A stretch of DNA of 64,000 nt from Albula goreensis (lineage: Eukaryota; Chordata; Actinopteri; Albuliformes; Albulidae): assembly GCA_022829145.1 (NCBI GenBank), contig CM040743.1, forward strand, positions 24,464,646-24,528,645, given 5' to 3'. Position numbers and translations under genes: made by a program. Numbering within the stretch: position 1 is the first letter of the stretch; each line of letters opens with the position of its first letter. Of this stretch, positions 1-12,819 are shown one piece after another. The notes below the pieces were generated by a model that saw nothing but the letters and a program-made list of their open reading frames with translations, was not told where the DNA came from and did no database searches.

Positions 1-1140
1 CTTTGACCCACCTTTTTACCTTTTTAAATAAACGTTATTCTTTTTTTTCCCATTTTTGAAATAATGTTTCAGTCTAGGCTTCAGAACAGGCCCTTTGCAG
101 TCCAAACTGAAGCCAGGTAACTTAGAACAATGTTCCACCCACTTACACTGCCCTTAAATTTCTGTTCATTGGCATCCTAAACATCTTGCTGGAAAATACA
201 CAAGCAATAACAGAGGCACCAAGACATTCCAAAGCACAAAGTACTCAAGAGAACACTCAAACTAAAGCAGAACAGACAAGAGGTTTTAATCGAACAGATG
301 TGAAACAGACTTTTTTCTTGCCGTTGTATATTTTTTCATTTTATTTATTTTTTGAAGGGGGTCTCGGTTTCCTTGCGTTGCGCCATTTGCTTTTGCACCA
401 TACATTTCCACTCAAAAACCCATTCGGAAGATGAAGAGTCTAACTCCCCTGCAAGGATCTCGCGCAATCTAGTCCAAATTAAGTTAAGCCTAGTTAAGTG
501 TAGCCCTTCCCAAGGGGGCTCGAGAAGGGGCTGATGGGTAACATTGCTCAGCAATTTTACTGAGTCGTGACAAAGACGCAGCTCCTTAAGAATGCAAGTA
601 ATGCAATACTGACTCAAAATCAAACTCATGTGTGGAACAGCAGAGGCAGCTGTCCCATAATAAACATTGCATGAGAAATGTTAGCAATGTTAACAAATGC
701 CAGAGAAATCAAGAGTAATAAGAGCCTATGCTTCAGGAAGCAGATTGAACTGGCAACATGTATGCAGTTTCCAAGTTTAACCACGAACACCAACAGGTCA
801 CCAAGCTGGCATTTGCAACTATGGCTGAGACTTACAACTACACCCTCCAATAACGGAAGAGGAGTAATTTTGGGGGCATTAGTGGGTTGAACGTAGATCC
901 CCCTCCCCCCAACCACATCATCCCTCATTTCTTGTACCTACCCCCATCTACTCCCCCCATTCTCCCGCACAAACTTCCTTATGACTCATCTTTAAAAAAT
1001 CTGCAGTGTGGGTTAAGCCTAATTAGCACCTTACCACAGATTACAATAATCCTGGCCAGGCTGTGTACAGTTAATGGAGACAAATGTTTGACCCCCAGGA
1101 GTTCAGCCCATGGCTGAACTGGGCACAGGGCATGGTGACT

Positions 1141-1284
1141 GTGTGTGTGTGTGTGTGTGTGTGTGTAGGAGAGAGAATCAGAGCACTCTCATCCCACCAC
1201 ACATACATTCTGATGCATACACAGACAAATATATACATGCAAACATATACATATAAAGTGCGTGCACACACACACACACACACA
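1141..1284. repeat. (GT)13 and (CA)10 microsatellites
   Basis: An uninterrupted (GT)13 lies at 1141-1166 and a (CA)10 at 1265-1284, separated by a CA/TA-rich spacer. The opposite polarity lets the two arms pair into a hairpin. Translations of both strands here are repeat artefacts. Confidence 0.95.
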
Positions 1285-2038
1285 TGCATGCACGCACGCA
1301 CAGATGATACAGTACACCTACCCCTCTGGTGATTCAGAAGCTTTATGTTAATGAGCAGCTTTATGATGTAATCCCCAACTGGTGTTTAGCCAGTGACGCG
1401 CAGAAGCACTACCACGGTACCGCGACGGGAGTTTCCCCACCTCAGGGCAAATGAGTGTAACAATGAGTGTAACGGCTTTGTGATTCAAGCCTAATTACAG
1501 ATCATATCAGAAATGGACTCATTAAAGAAATCCCTAGCGACTATTCGTCCTCCAGATCTATGAAGTGTAGCTTCAGAAACAGGCCGGCTTATGCCAGGAA
1601 GAAAGACAAAGACTGGTCTTTCTGGCTGTCTACCAGTGCTGATATTCGTGAAATCACAATTCTTCAGTATCCACATTTAGATGCAAGTTATCCATACAAT
1701 ACGTTTTCAAAGTAAATGTTTTTTTAAAAAGCTAGCAGTAGAATGTCACTTGGTTATATTCTTGTTTGACCAAATGTCCCTAAGACTGGTCTGAGCATAA
1801 CCACTAATGACAGGAGTAAGACACTGTATAAGTGAATGGGATATAATGATGCTTTTCCTGTTATCAAAACAGTGTAATTCTGTTGTAAAAGCCCAGGGTT
1901 ATGAGCCCCCCAAAGATTACTGCTGCTATTGAAAGTCAAAGCCTCTTGAAAGATTAATATTCACAAGGCCACGTGTGAAGCACAGTTCACAAGTGGACTT
2001 CAAGTCAATAGGCCGCATGTCATTCCCAGAACAGCCTC

Positions 2039-2136
2039 CGCCCCCAACCACCCCCCACCCCCAACCCCAACCCCACCCGGAACAGACACAGAGTCCTCAT
2101 TGTGTGGGGGCTGGGTGGGGGGGGGGGGGGGGGGTT
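2039..2136. repeat. C-rich then G-rich tract with an 18-G run (quadruplex/i-motif candidate)
   Basis: Runs of C4-C6 separated by AA or A fill 2040-2080. They are followed by G-rich DNA at 2103-2134 ending in a homopolymer of 18 G (2117-2134). Each arm alone meets the four-run rule for a G-quadruplex on one strand, and the arms can also pair into a long imperfect hairpin. Confidence 0.8.
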
Positions 2137-2645
2137 GAGTAAGGAAGACTGCTTGAGCATGTCTGGGTGCGTGCTGTGCGTGTGAACTCAAATAACATCC
2201 CTCATCTCCGTCGGCCTCAGAGCCTGGGGTAATTGTAAAAGTCTGATGTGGTGAACACAAGGTCTCCTTGTTGAGCGCGGCCTGGGCGCAGAGGGCCTGG
2301 CCGGGAGGAGGCCGTAAAAAAGACTCCTGAGGTCGGGACGAAGCCCCCTGCTGCACCGAACATAATGGGGGACAGGCAGTGCAGGGTATTTAAGTCCCCG
2401 CTGTGGCACCCTTGACCAGGTAAAAACCCATCTGTGGAAATGGGCTGCAGAATTTACAGCTGCTCACCGCTGAGCAAAGAGGTACTTATGCTGTCACTCA
2501 GCTAAGTTCAATGGGACAGGCAGCAGAGGTGCAAAGCTTCATCTAACATCTAACACCATCAAACATTATTCATTTATTTCCCTGGGTGGGGTGTCAAATG
2601 ATGAGTTCAAATTGTGGTGTCTAGTCATTAAATTCTTTTTTCCAG

Positions 2646-2663
2646 AACCGGTTATAACCGGTT
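2646..2663. promoter_or_regulatory. Tandem Grainyhead-type octamers forming an 18-bp palindrome
   Basis: AACCGGTTATAACCGGTT is an exact palindrome made of two AACCGGTT octamers spaced 10 bp apart, one helical turn. AACCGGTT is the known Grainyhead-like (GRHL) consensus. Function is inferred from the motif only. Confidence 0.5.
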
Positions 2664-4149
2664 ACAACCCTAAAGCTGGCCCGCGACCAGCTGGATAAGT
2701 TAGTAACAAAGTCAAGCAATCCGACCCAACCCAAAAGAGACACAGTGTTTTACATGCATTGCCAAACCTTCCCCGTGTCGCCTGGACGCAATGTTTTCGC
2801 TGAGGAACTCTGGCTGACCTTTATCAATGTTCTGCTAGAAAATGAAAACGGAAGATGCAGTGGGCCTCATTGTTAAAAAAAAAAAAAGAAAAAAAAGAAA
2901 AAGACAAACGCCTTTAAAGTCAGAGCAGACCGGAACAAGAGCCATCCTGATGGTGTGGTCAAAGGACCGGGGAGTCTCATTTCAACTGGGAGGACAATTA
3001 AATTTAACATAAAAGGAATAATTACATTAGCAGGGATATTAAAACTTGTAAGGGAGGCTTAGAGTAGATGCTTACAGGGTATATAAATAGTTAATAACCT
3101 GACTTGCATGAAGATCATAGATTGCACCTCAAGTGCTGAGATGCTGCACACTCACGTATCCCCTTCCTCCCACACACTTTTCAAAGACCGAGATTTTACT
3201 GGCATAAGATGAGGTTTGCATGATATATTCAAGACTGAGGATTCAAGGAGGAGGTTTACAGCAAGGTTTGATCAATTAATCAGGCTCTAATATAAACTTC
3301 CTCCCTTCGAAAGCAGCCAATATTCCGCTCTCATATGGTTGGTTTCAAGAGAAAGCTACAGACACGCAACGCGCACAGCAGCCAGCACGAACGGAACGTG
3401 AGAACACCTTCGGTGTGCGATGGCTCTCTCTCCCGTCCCAGATCAACGCACGTCGAACGTGCTTCAGAGAGCTCTCTGGTGTCTCCGGTTGACTTGAAGA
3501 CCACCACATGGGCAGATGATGATGAGACAGAGAGGCAGCTGCGCATCGTATTTAAACATTACCTCACTTTGGAACAGTGTGCCTGCTTCCTTCACACGCA
3601 CGCTACTCAAATTGCCTTGCGTTGCAGCCCGACTTCAGCCTTCCACTTCTTTTGTGTTTTTCCTAACCTATTTTGTATGCATTTGTAATTTACTGAAATG
3701 TTCTTTTTATGGATGTCAAAGATTAAAAACAATAATCCATACAACTGCTTCTTAAAACATGACTTTGCTATCTTAGACCAATCCAATTCTGAATCTGTAT
3801 TACCTTACACAACACACATACCCTGTTCCTATTTATTTTGGAAAAATCATCCCTCCAGTAATTGCACCTAACCCTAGGACAAACAGCAGTGTATATACAC
3901 ATGCAGAGCCCTGCTCCTGTGTTTGCTCCTATTACTAAGTTGGCAATATGGATGAAGTATTCAGTTGTCTAGATTTAGCATGCCATGTTTTTTAGAGAAA
4001 ATATGGTCAATCAACGTCAAGAGGAATTTTTCTTGGCCTATGCAGGCTATCGTGCAATCAATACCGGCTTTGAGTTCGAAGTATATTGAGGGTGCATGAT
4101 GTGCAATATGTATATGTGCAATCTAAAACAAAACCTTTTTTTGGATCAC

Positions 4150-4470
4150 TCCTCAGCACGCGTTCTGGTTTCAACTGATCCATTCATTGGATTTCAACGG
4201 GCCACCAAGGCACATTCTCTACCGGTTGAGTCGGGCCCAGCGACAACAACGCCCGATTGAGCGATGTTCCAGCAGAATCCCTAAACCCAGGGGAGGTGAA
4301 AAGAGGATGTCTGGACTCCGGACAGCCTCCGAGACACTCGTGGGCCCTAACGCTGTTAGGCCAGGGCGACGGGAGGCTGATGATTTTACTGGAAACACGA
4401 TTTGCTAACGAGCTAATCTCATCAGAAAACGAACACGAACCGATGCACGCAGTCGGGGCCTGACTCATTT
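4150..4470. promoter_or_regulatory. grb10: CpG-rich intronic block, enhancer candidate
   Basis: CpG dinucleotides are much denser here than in the flanks (for example near 4200-4260 and 4360-4450), and the block ends in mixed AT/GC sequence without simple repeats (CGATTTGCTAACGAGCTAAT). Open frames on both strands lack any recognisable protein. CpG retention in an intron suggests low methylation and possible regulatory use. Confidence 0.3.
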
Positions 4471-7400
4471 AGTTAAGTTAATAAATGTCCTGAAAGGCTC
4501 AAATAATTACGAAAAAAAAAATTAATAAATAAATACAAAATTGTAATGAATCATCACTTCACTCCATTAGAGGGAAATAATAGGTGTTCACCCAGCAGAG
4601 CGAATGATATCCCGTAGTCAAAGACGGTTTTTAGAAACATTTGGTCATCTCATCCCTGGACCCTAGAGACTCTCCTGCATGGAGCACTCAGTACACTTAA
4701 TTAAAATCAGCTGATGGGACAGACAGCTCAGAGAGGACGTGGTGATCCAATTCATTTCATCAAGCTTTTTGGAATAAAAGAAGGGATTCATATCTCTGCA
4801 GTGGAAAATGTGCAATCCAGTCATTTGCAGCTCTTTTTTTTCTTTCCACTGGTTAATCTGTGCATGGCTCATAGCAAATGCCCTCAGGCAAAAAGCATAA
4901 CTGCCGGGAACTGTTGAACAGGCACCATGAACAGGCGAAAGTAAGTGTACCCTGTACGTACACCGAGGCCTTAAGACAGAATACGTTTTTAGGCAGATCC
5001 TGGCAAATACGGTGCAGCAAAAACCCAGAAGAGAGCCGAACGGTTCCTCTTGTGTTATTGTTTCTCCAGTGAACTCAATTTGCCTGGAGCATGCTGGGGC
5101 CTTAAAGCTCACGTACAGAATCCCCCATGATTCAAAAGGAACGCAGAGAGCAAAGGGATAAAAAGCCACGAAGCATCAGGGTGTGTCCTTGATTCAGCAC
5201 GAGGAAGTACAGAGCGCGGCCCTGTTTGATCGCTCCACCAATGATCGCCCATAGAAAATAAAAATTAGCTGTAAAAAAAAGCCTTGCATGAAAGGAAAAC
5301 ACTAGAGGGCATTTTCAATATTATTTAGTTACGTAACCCCTATGTAACCCCATACCCCTTTCTCTGAAGACGGCAGCCTATTTTCTTTTACTTAGGAAAC
5401 AGGAACTTTATTTGTGCACACAAAAAAAGGTTTATTTCTGAATAACTGTTTGTGTTCATGGTCATGGCATTTCATTTTAGCATTGAACAAATCTTTTGAG
5501 AGTTTCAAATGATGCTTTTTCTGAGGCGACCCTTGTCTCGGTTGAATTGAGGCTCCTAAAAGAAAGGCCCAGAAGTTTGGTCACAAGGACTCAGAAAAAA
5601 CCTGCATGAATCATGTAACTGACATGCGAGCATTTGTCTTAGCCCATTTCCGCTGAACCAGGCTGTGGGACCACTAACATAAACATACACACACGCACAC
5701 ACATATACACACACCCCAATCCATTAATAATCTAAGGTACTTTGACTTGACCTCTCATTGACAAGTAAACTAGCTAATGTACTCTGACCTTTGTATGGGC
5801 GTGTTACTTCCTGTGTCACAACAGAACGGATGAACGAGTTTACTTATGGAAATTTCCCCCCTCACCATTATGACCAATTAATACTCATTTCTCAACATTT
5901 CCATGTTGCGCTTCCTTACCCCATCTGCTCAGGAAGCACTCAAAAAAAGAAAGAAAAAAAATCATTCAGGTTATTTAACATCTGTCTCCACAAAGTTTAG
6001 CCTGTATAGCATTTATACAATGCTGCTCAACATAGTTTATATGTGGATCCAATAGAATGACAGTATGTTGAGACAATCTGTCATGTTTTATATCATTTTA
6101 ACAGGCACAAGTGGTGCTTATGTGCCATTTTTAACATCTGCGGTTAGGTGTTAGCATATGCTATAAGCTCATATCCATGTGAAGATCTAACAGTTTCCAT
6201 AACACCACAGTGGAACTTGTTCTTTACTGCAGTTAGAATAGAAGGCTAGCAGTCTAGAATGTGGTGCACTAGCATTGCATCACTACCTGGTTTTGAATGC
6301 ATGGATGTAGGAGCCTGAAGCCTACAGAGTTTGTGCCACACATGGAATGTTCTACCATTGTGTGTTTTGTAAACACTGGATTAAGACCCCACACAGGCTG
6401 TCTACTTGTTCCGTCCCTGGTCTTCTTAGAACCATTGCCCGTCAAAATAAGGGAACAACAGTGGGAAGAGAAAGTGCATTTTGGATACACCTGGTTTTGC
6501 ACTTGTAAATGTCAAGCATTATGTAATAATATTTTGTCTGATGGTTGGAAATTCACCCTATGAAAGGAGTAAAGAACTTGCAAACAAATTATGTAAACAA
6601 ATTAATCAGGCCAGCCAAGTTTAACACACAAGGAAGCTGGGGTGAAGACCATTTGAGGATGATTATGATAAAATGTGGGCTTATGTTAGAGCAAAAAAAA
6701 ATGTGACAGGATTGATTTTATTAAGTCGTGTCAGACTTTCACCTCATTCCCAGTTTAACAAAAACGGTTCACATCAAGAACGTTTTCTGAGGCCCCTGTT
6801 CTTAGACTCCCCTAATTGAATCCCTGTCCCTGCACTCCAGTCTTCATGTTATCCAGTGACATCAATTTCTTATGGAATTTTCAAGCAATTACACCACCTT
6901 ATACATCTCTTACAGTACAGAACTGTTGTGGTTAACCCTTCAGTGCTTTCCACCTCCCATCCCCCTTTCGGTCGCCTTAATTACCTACATAAGAGGTTTG
7001 CATAATAGTAGGGATGAAGTAAATTAATGCTAATGACAGAGATAAAAACGTTCCAGAAGGTAGAGTAGAGAATCATGGCCCACCATTTGTAAAGCCTTCC
7101 TCTCGTTATTTCCATTGCCTACTTATGGAAAAAGGTGTGCCCATTTTTTCTTTTCTTTATTTCCGTAACCCTTTCGGTACAGTCTCAAAAATTCACTACA
7201 GTTTAAATGAATTGCAAACATCCCAACACAACATGACATAATATGACACGTTTGTGACATCGTTCCAAATTTCAATAACGAGGCTCGTGCACACTACTTT
7301 TGAAAGCACTGCAGGTTCAGTACTGAGCGACACACCGCAGATTACTGTCTGTGCAGAGAATGGTGACTTGGCACTCAGAAAAGGATGACATCATTGCTGT

Positions 7401-8520
7401 ACATTTGAACTTAACAATCAGGCCAGCACACTCTGCACTGTACTTGCACTGTACCCAAACGCCTGGCTGCAGTTTAATGACCAATCATTTTTAATAGCAG
7501 AGAGCTCGAATTCCAAAAATAGGCCCACAGTAGAATGCAACATAATGTCAGAAACGCTCCTATGGAGAAGCCATTTGTTGTCCACTCAAAAAGTCTAAAT
7601 GGGACAGAGACCAGAAACTCAAGGACAGGACTGCATGGAAATTGGAAACCGAAAAAAGAAATGAGCAGCAGAAAGAGGCTTTTTAAGAATGAGATTTTTT
7701 TTTTCTTGCCAGCCAAGCCTTAAGGGTTTTTGGAGTCTGCTTGGGTCGATAGGCATGTGGCTTGCCAACCGAGCTGCAGTGTGCTGTGAAAGAAAATGCC
7801 CTATTTTATCGCAAAAAAAAACTGGCTAGGGCTAAAATCGTTTTTACTTTCTGCAGACAATCGTTAATTTATGACAAAGTCTTTCAGAGTGCACTTCGTT
7901 TTCAACTTGTCCCCACTCAGTCAACTCCCACTCCCAAATCAGTTTGATGAAGCATCTGATGGTGGCTGAGAGATTATAAGCTGTTCCTGCTGTCCCAAGA
8001 TAGACACTACACTTCACAGCACAGCCCCCCACCTGATACAGTAATAATGACAGTATCTGTCAATCTGTCGTTATTTTTGCATAGTGCTATTTTCATGTTT
8101 ATCATATACTGCTTATACCACAGAGGAAGAAAGAACAACCCCCCGCCCCAACTGATTGGTTTTAGGAAAACTAGAAAATTATATGTTTTACATATCCATA
8201 ACCATTTTTAAGATGACAAGTAGTGAAGTTAATAGTATTTTGAAAATACTTTATGGGTCAGTTGCTCGAACGCAGAATGAGAGTGGGTAGGGATAAAAAA
8301 AGGGCTGTGAAAAAATAGTAAAAACAATATGCCACATAAAAATGTAAATGGACATCGAGTACCTGGGAAGGGGTTTAAATAAACTGGCTGTCAGAAAATC
8401 TTTACCGCAATGACACACTGAAGGACTTTTCAGATTAAGTACACACTGAATACTGTACATTCCGCTTCGCTGTTCCTGCAATCAGGGGTACCTGGGGAGA
8501 AGCCAAGATTAGCCCTTATG

Positions 8521-8625
8521 CCTCCCCCTCTCCTCTTCCCCTCCCTCAATCTCTCTCTTTCGCTCTCCCTCATTTACTCTCTTTCACTCTTTCTTAGCCC
8601 CCCATCTCATTTCCCCTCTCTCGGT
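8521..8625 (+). repeat. Polypyrimidine tract
   Basis: About 105 bp almost entirely C and T on the plus strand, interrupted by single purines. It could adopt triplex DNA; otherwise low-complexity sequence. Confidence 0.8.
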
Positions 8626-9310
8626 CCGCATGTACCCATCATTGACTTAAGTTATGATTAGACATCTTGTTCCGAATCTTTAAGAACATTATAAATGACA
8701 CTGTGAAAAACTGGTCTTTATGAGAAATTCAGAGCTGTCCTACTTTCGCACACTGCACACTGTTGAGAAACTGGCGCTCAGAGTATTCTTGTTCTTTTCA
8801 ATGACCTACATGAGGCCAGACTCTGGACTGAGTTCACCTGGTGAGATTGACAGTCTGAAGAGAAATGCACCCACTGCAAGCAAAAGCGTACAAGATTCAA
8901 ATGCAGATTCTGTAATAAAACACCTACTGGCCAGCATTGAAAAACAGCAGCAACATGTCTGGATATTTCTTAAAAATGACATGAATTCTCCAAAATGTGT
9001 ATAATGATTCATTTTTATAAAATATATATCCTTAAAGCAATACCCACTGACTTAATTAACCCAGGCTTGAATATTCACCCATTATTTTAATGCAGCTTAA
9101 TTAAATCACTGATTGTTAACAACTGTTTTAATCTTTTCGTTATTTAGTGTGCCAGGTTCTTGGAATGATTTTATGTTTCATTCTTTCCAAACCCTGATAA
9201 TCAGATCAGGTATAAGTGAGAACTTAATGGTGCGAGTCTACCCATATTTTCATGACCATGAGAATAAACAGGAAACAATGACACAAGCCAGGAGAGACTG
9301 TCTGTCTAGT

Positions 9311-9358
9311 GGCTAATGTTCCAGGTGTGATGCCCGTGTGTACATGGAACATTTAGCC
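9311..9358. repeat. Short stem-loop with 13-14 bp arms
   Basis: GGCTAATGTTCCA (9311-9323) pairs with TGGAACATTTAGCC (9345-9358) with a single bulged base and a 21-nt loop. The stem is too short for a typical microRNA precursor. Confidence 0.6.
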
Positions 9359-9984
9359 GCAATTTTTGAGGGCCTCATCTCAACCAACCCATCACGGATA
9401 TTTCAGAAAGCATGCCTGTTTCAAATCCTTCCATAATTTGCTCATACTTCAACAAAATGAAAATTATGGAAAAAAATTCTCATGGATTGTGGGGAAAAAA
9501 GTAGGTGGGGAAGGACTAAAAATAACATTCTGTCATGCTATCCTGAGCTGTCAGCCTGCCTCGTTAACATGACATACAGTTGTTCCCTTTTAACGACCAC
9601 CATGACGACAGACCTGGTCGCTCCCGTGACACGCCCCTTGCCCTCTCTAGGATGAACTTGGTCGAGACGCTTTTCCCACGAGGATAAACAGGCCTTGGCT
9701 CGGGTCGGCTTGGGTCAGCATGCCCCTCTGTCTTTGTTTAAGTGTCCAGTGTAGGGTGGGGGGAGGCGGCACCAGTACACAGAAGCGTAGATATCAGGGC
9801 TTTAATGTACAGCTAGCCACACTTAGCTCTGCCCTCTGCATCCTCACACAGTTCAACGCCCAACAAAAATTCTCTGAATCATGTATCTGGATGATAAAGT
9901 GGCGCTCGGAGCCTTGGGTATCTTTCAGCTGCTGCAGCCTTACATCTCTCATCGACACTGGCGCCCGCTGAGCCAAGGGGAACC

Positions 9985-10330
9985 CTCCCACCTTTAAAAG
10001 CGGGGAAAAAAAACATTAAGGCCCGATATGTCGGGATTAATTACATGATTAATGTGCAATTATTTGTTTTAATGAAGGAGCGCCCCTGGCACCGCCGATC
10101 TTTGATGGGTTAACGTGTCTTCATAACTCAAAGGGACATGCTAATCCCTCGCTGGCAGCCAGCCAACACGCACCCTTCAGCGGGCGGGCGGTGCCATGTA
10201 AAGGTACAACCTGTTTCGGAGGATTTGACGGACATAATCCCGCCGCTGAAACCGCCAGACGAGACCGCGGGGGCAGCAGCGAAGGTCTGTGCTAGCCCCT
10301 TGTGTGCAAAACACCACGTACAAGGGGAGA
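9985..10330. promoter_or_regulatory. grb10: Homeodomain-motif cluster joined to CpG-rich block, enhancer candidate
   Basis: Near 10033-10075 there are GGGATTAATTA, GATTAATG, CAATTA and TTTAATGA, which are TAAT-core and OTX-like motifs. ATCTTTGATG, a TCF/LEF-type site, follows at about 10100. The next 200 bp are CpG-dense (GCGGGCGGGCGG, CCGCCGCTGAAACCGCC). No simple repeat or transposon signature explains the block. This looks like a conserved non-coding element, but conservation cannot be checked here. Confidence 0.35.
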
Positions 10331-10710
10331 GAAGGTTTAGGAAAACTACAGACTAACTTCCACACGATATGAACAAATAAAGAGGCTGTTTGTGATCCAA
10401 GTTTTATGAACAATAATCATAAATGAAAACATGAAATAGATTTTTAATTAGGAACATAGGAACAATTAGCTTCCGAAAGTGTCTAGGGACTCAGAGAGGC
10501 AAATTATGTTTCAATATTGTTGTGAAAACTGTTTCTATTTTTGCAGAGCTCACCTTTTCTTCATTTCTCTTTCTTTCATTTAATTTTTGGAGCGGGAGAA
10601 GGGGGATGGGGGCAGGTGGAGGTGGGCTGGAATGTTGGGAGAAATGACTCCGTGTATCTGTACAGAGTAAAAGGAGATGACACTTACGCCTGGGGGCTAA
10701 CCGTGCTGCA

Positions 10711-10756
10711 TTACATCACCCATTTGCTTTACATACGTCTTTTTCCAAGGTGACTC
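10711..10756 (-). mobile_element. Decayed SINE-tail fragment
   Basis: CATTACATCACCCATTTGC followed by ACGTCTTTTTCCAAGGTGACT resembles the reverse complement of the common fish SINE tail (AAGTCGCTTTGGATAAAAGC then GTCTGCTAAATG). No A or B box remains beside it. Confidence 0.35.
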
Positions 10757-12317
10757 AGACTCTGAAGATTACCCATTTGCACAGCCCATCAGTTTGCTAC
10801 AATATGATTGAAACCACGTCAATGGGCTCCCCTGTGTATTATAACTCTGCGAGCTCTCCTCTCGTTTCATCTGCGAACAGATATATGAATCTTGACACCT
10901 TGACACTGAGCCTTCATACAATTTTCTTTATTATAAAGAAAGTGAATTTGAATGCACATCTGTGCTGATAGAAAGATTATGGAGCTAGTTCGACATATTT
11001 GTGTTTATACCTTCCCCTGAACCAGCTGTCTCAGCTGACTTGGTTTAAAATCATCTGACAGAACATTTCTCTTGATACGGATGATTAAATACTTCTCTGT
11101 ATTTCTAGGTTGTTAAAGGGGCTCAAATGAGTATAAATAACTCGCAATGACTTTCAACTTAATGTTATAGCAACACGTTTCAAACAATCCATATAGATTC
11201 GCAAATCGCCGGACAGCCAACATGTTCTCAGGTGATGTCAAATCTTGACAATAAACTAAACTACATAAAATTAATTTAAGAAAGCTTTCATCCGTAAACA
11301 AGAGATGAGAAGCTTAGCTGTGTTGAGGTAATTCTAGCTCTGCTGAGAGGGAATAACTCAATGAGCGTGCATTTATGCAGTATAAAACATGATGAGGCTG
11401 AAGACCCAGGTTTACATACAACGGCTGGCCCCTTTCACCCGGCACATTCTGGAAAAACAGCTCAGCTCACGCTCAGTTTGGAGAACAAAAGTCCCGTGGA
11501 ACAAAAATCACCCGGAGCTGTATGTTATCAAAAGCTTATATATTTACCTGAACACACAGATGATGACAAAAAAATCAATAATGCAAGAGTTTTCCAGGCT
11601 GGGAGGGGTTGGGCATGATGACAGACAGATATGTAGCAGTGCATGTTTGCGGGGGCTGGGGGGATGGTCCTTATGAGGCTCTGTGGTGCGTCTGCACGTG
11701 TCACTAGCCAGATGCTCCAGACAACACCAAAAAGTTAGCTTTGCTCTGTTCCATGATACCCAGTATCTTATAACTACAGTCCCTTCCCTGTGCCGTACAT
11801 AACAGCACTATACAGGCCTTACCTTAGCACAGCACTATTTGCAGAAATGAAACCACACTGTGCATATCTACTGTTTTACATGCTGCCTCTTTACGCACTT
11901 GCATGCTCTGCTTTTCAAAGGGCACGTCGAAGATCGCACTGAAGCGACTGACTGCTAAAGAAATGCAGTGATGACAACCTTAAGCAAACAGTTACGCAAA
12001 CACAGAAGCGTCTCATTAGATGAAATGGCTCGGATGCCTCATACGCAGTCAGTGAGCTCCGACAAGGCAAGTCACAGTCGGTCAATCAACACTTACATGA
12101 ACTGAAACGTTTCTAAATCTAACATATAACAGGGGCGCCTTGTATGAGCCAGCCTCAAATTAGAAAAATGGGCCGACAAATGGAGCGTCCATGCAATGGG
12201 CCGAGCACACAATAACGTCCTTCTGAAAGGCACATTGATGTGTCAGAGGTTGGTGACCCTCATCTTGGAGGGCTGTACTCAGTTTTTTTTTTTTTATTAC
12301 TGTTCCATCAGAGTTCT

Positions 12318-12389
12318 TAATTACTGGAGAAATTAATGAAGATGACCATCTAATTGACGTAAAACCCACATGGTCACCTCCAGTAATTA
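12318..12389. promoter_or_regulatory. Inverted repeat rich in TAATTA homeodomain cores
   Basis: TAATTACTGGAG (12318-12329) has an exact reverse complement at 12378-12389. An inner pair, TGACCAT (12343-12349) and ATGGTCA (12370-12376), continues the stem after a bulge. Further TAAT cores follow to 12420 (ATAATTAATCAATTTATG, TAATTAA). Paired homeodomain sites in this density are typical of vertebrate enhancers; function is inferred. Confidence 0.4.
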
Positions 12390-12545
12390 CACATAATAAT
12401 TAATCAATTTATGTAATTAAGGTACACTTGTTTTAAACAAATAAATAAATAAAATTCATGTGCAGTGATGCTGGACTAGCATTGTAAACAGAGTTCAATT
12501 TGTTGCAGGACTGGAGACAGTGTGGGCAGGTGGAGATGCTTGTGT

Positions 12546-12564
12546 CGGCCACCAGGGGGAGCTG
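12546..12564 (+). promoter_or_regulatory. CTCF-like binding site
   Basis: CGGCCACCAGGGGGAGCTG matches the 19-bp CTCF consensus TGGCCACCAGGGGGCGCTA at 16 positions, including the whole CCACCAGGGGG core. It lies about 260 bp from the start of the CpG-rich block at 12820-13260. Confidence 0.6.
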
Positions 12565-12819
12565 TGGAGCCCTTCCCTTCAAAAGTTGCCATTCAGAGGT
12601 CGCTGGGACACCAGGGCAGTGGACAGTGGTACTGCTCATGCCATAGCGTTTGTGCCATAGCCTTTTCAGACTCACGCCCCACTGTGCAAAGCCAGTAGAG
12701 ATGGAGGAAGAGCTCCACAGGGGGTCTTCCCACACAAGGGGGATGGGGAGAAGGGAAGGTATGGAGCTGGGGGGGGGCAGGACAAAGACGCAATGGAAAA
12801 AAGTGGAAACATGACGCCT

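Noticed and set aside
1101-1119. Small palindrome GTTCAGCC-CAT-GGCTGAAC
   Set aside because: Only 8-bp arms; palindromes of this size are expected by chance in 64 kb.
3335-3688. 117-codon plus-strand open frame in a CpG-rich stretch
   Set aside because: Middle part (VDLKTTTWADDDETERQLRI) looks protein-like but I recognise no family and see no start context or splice partners.
4663-5169. 168-codon minus-strand open frame
   Set aside because: No recognisable motif, Cys/Ser-rich chance composition, and it lies inside grb10 intron 4 without splice context.
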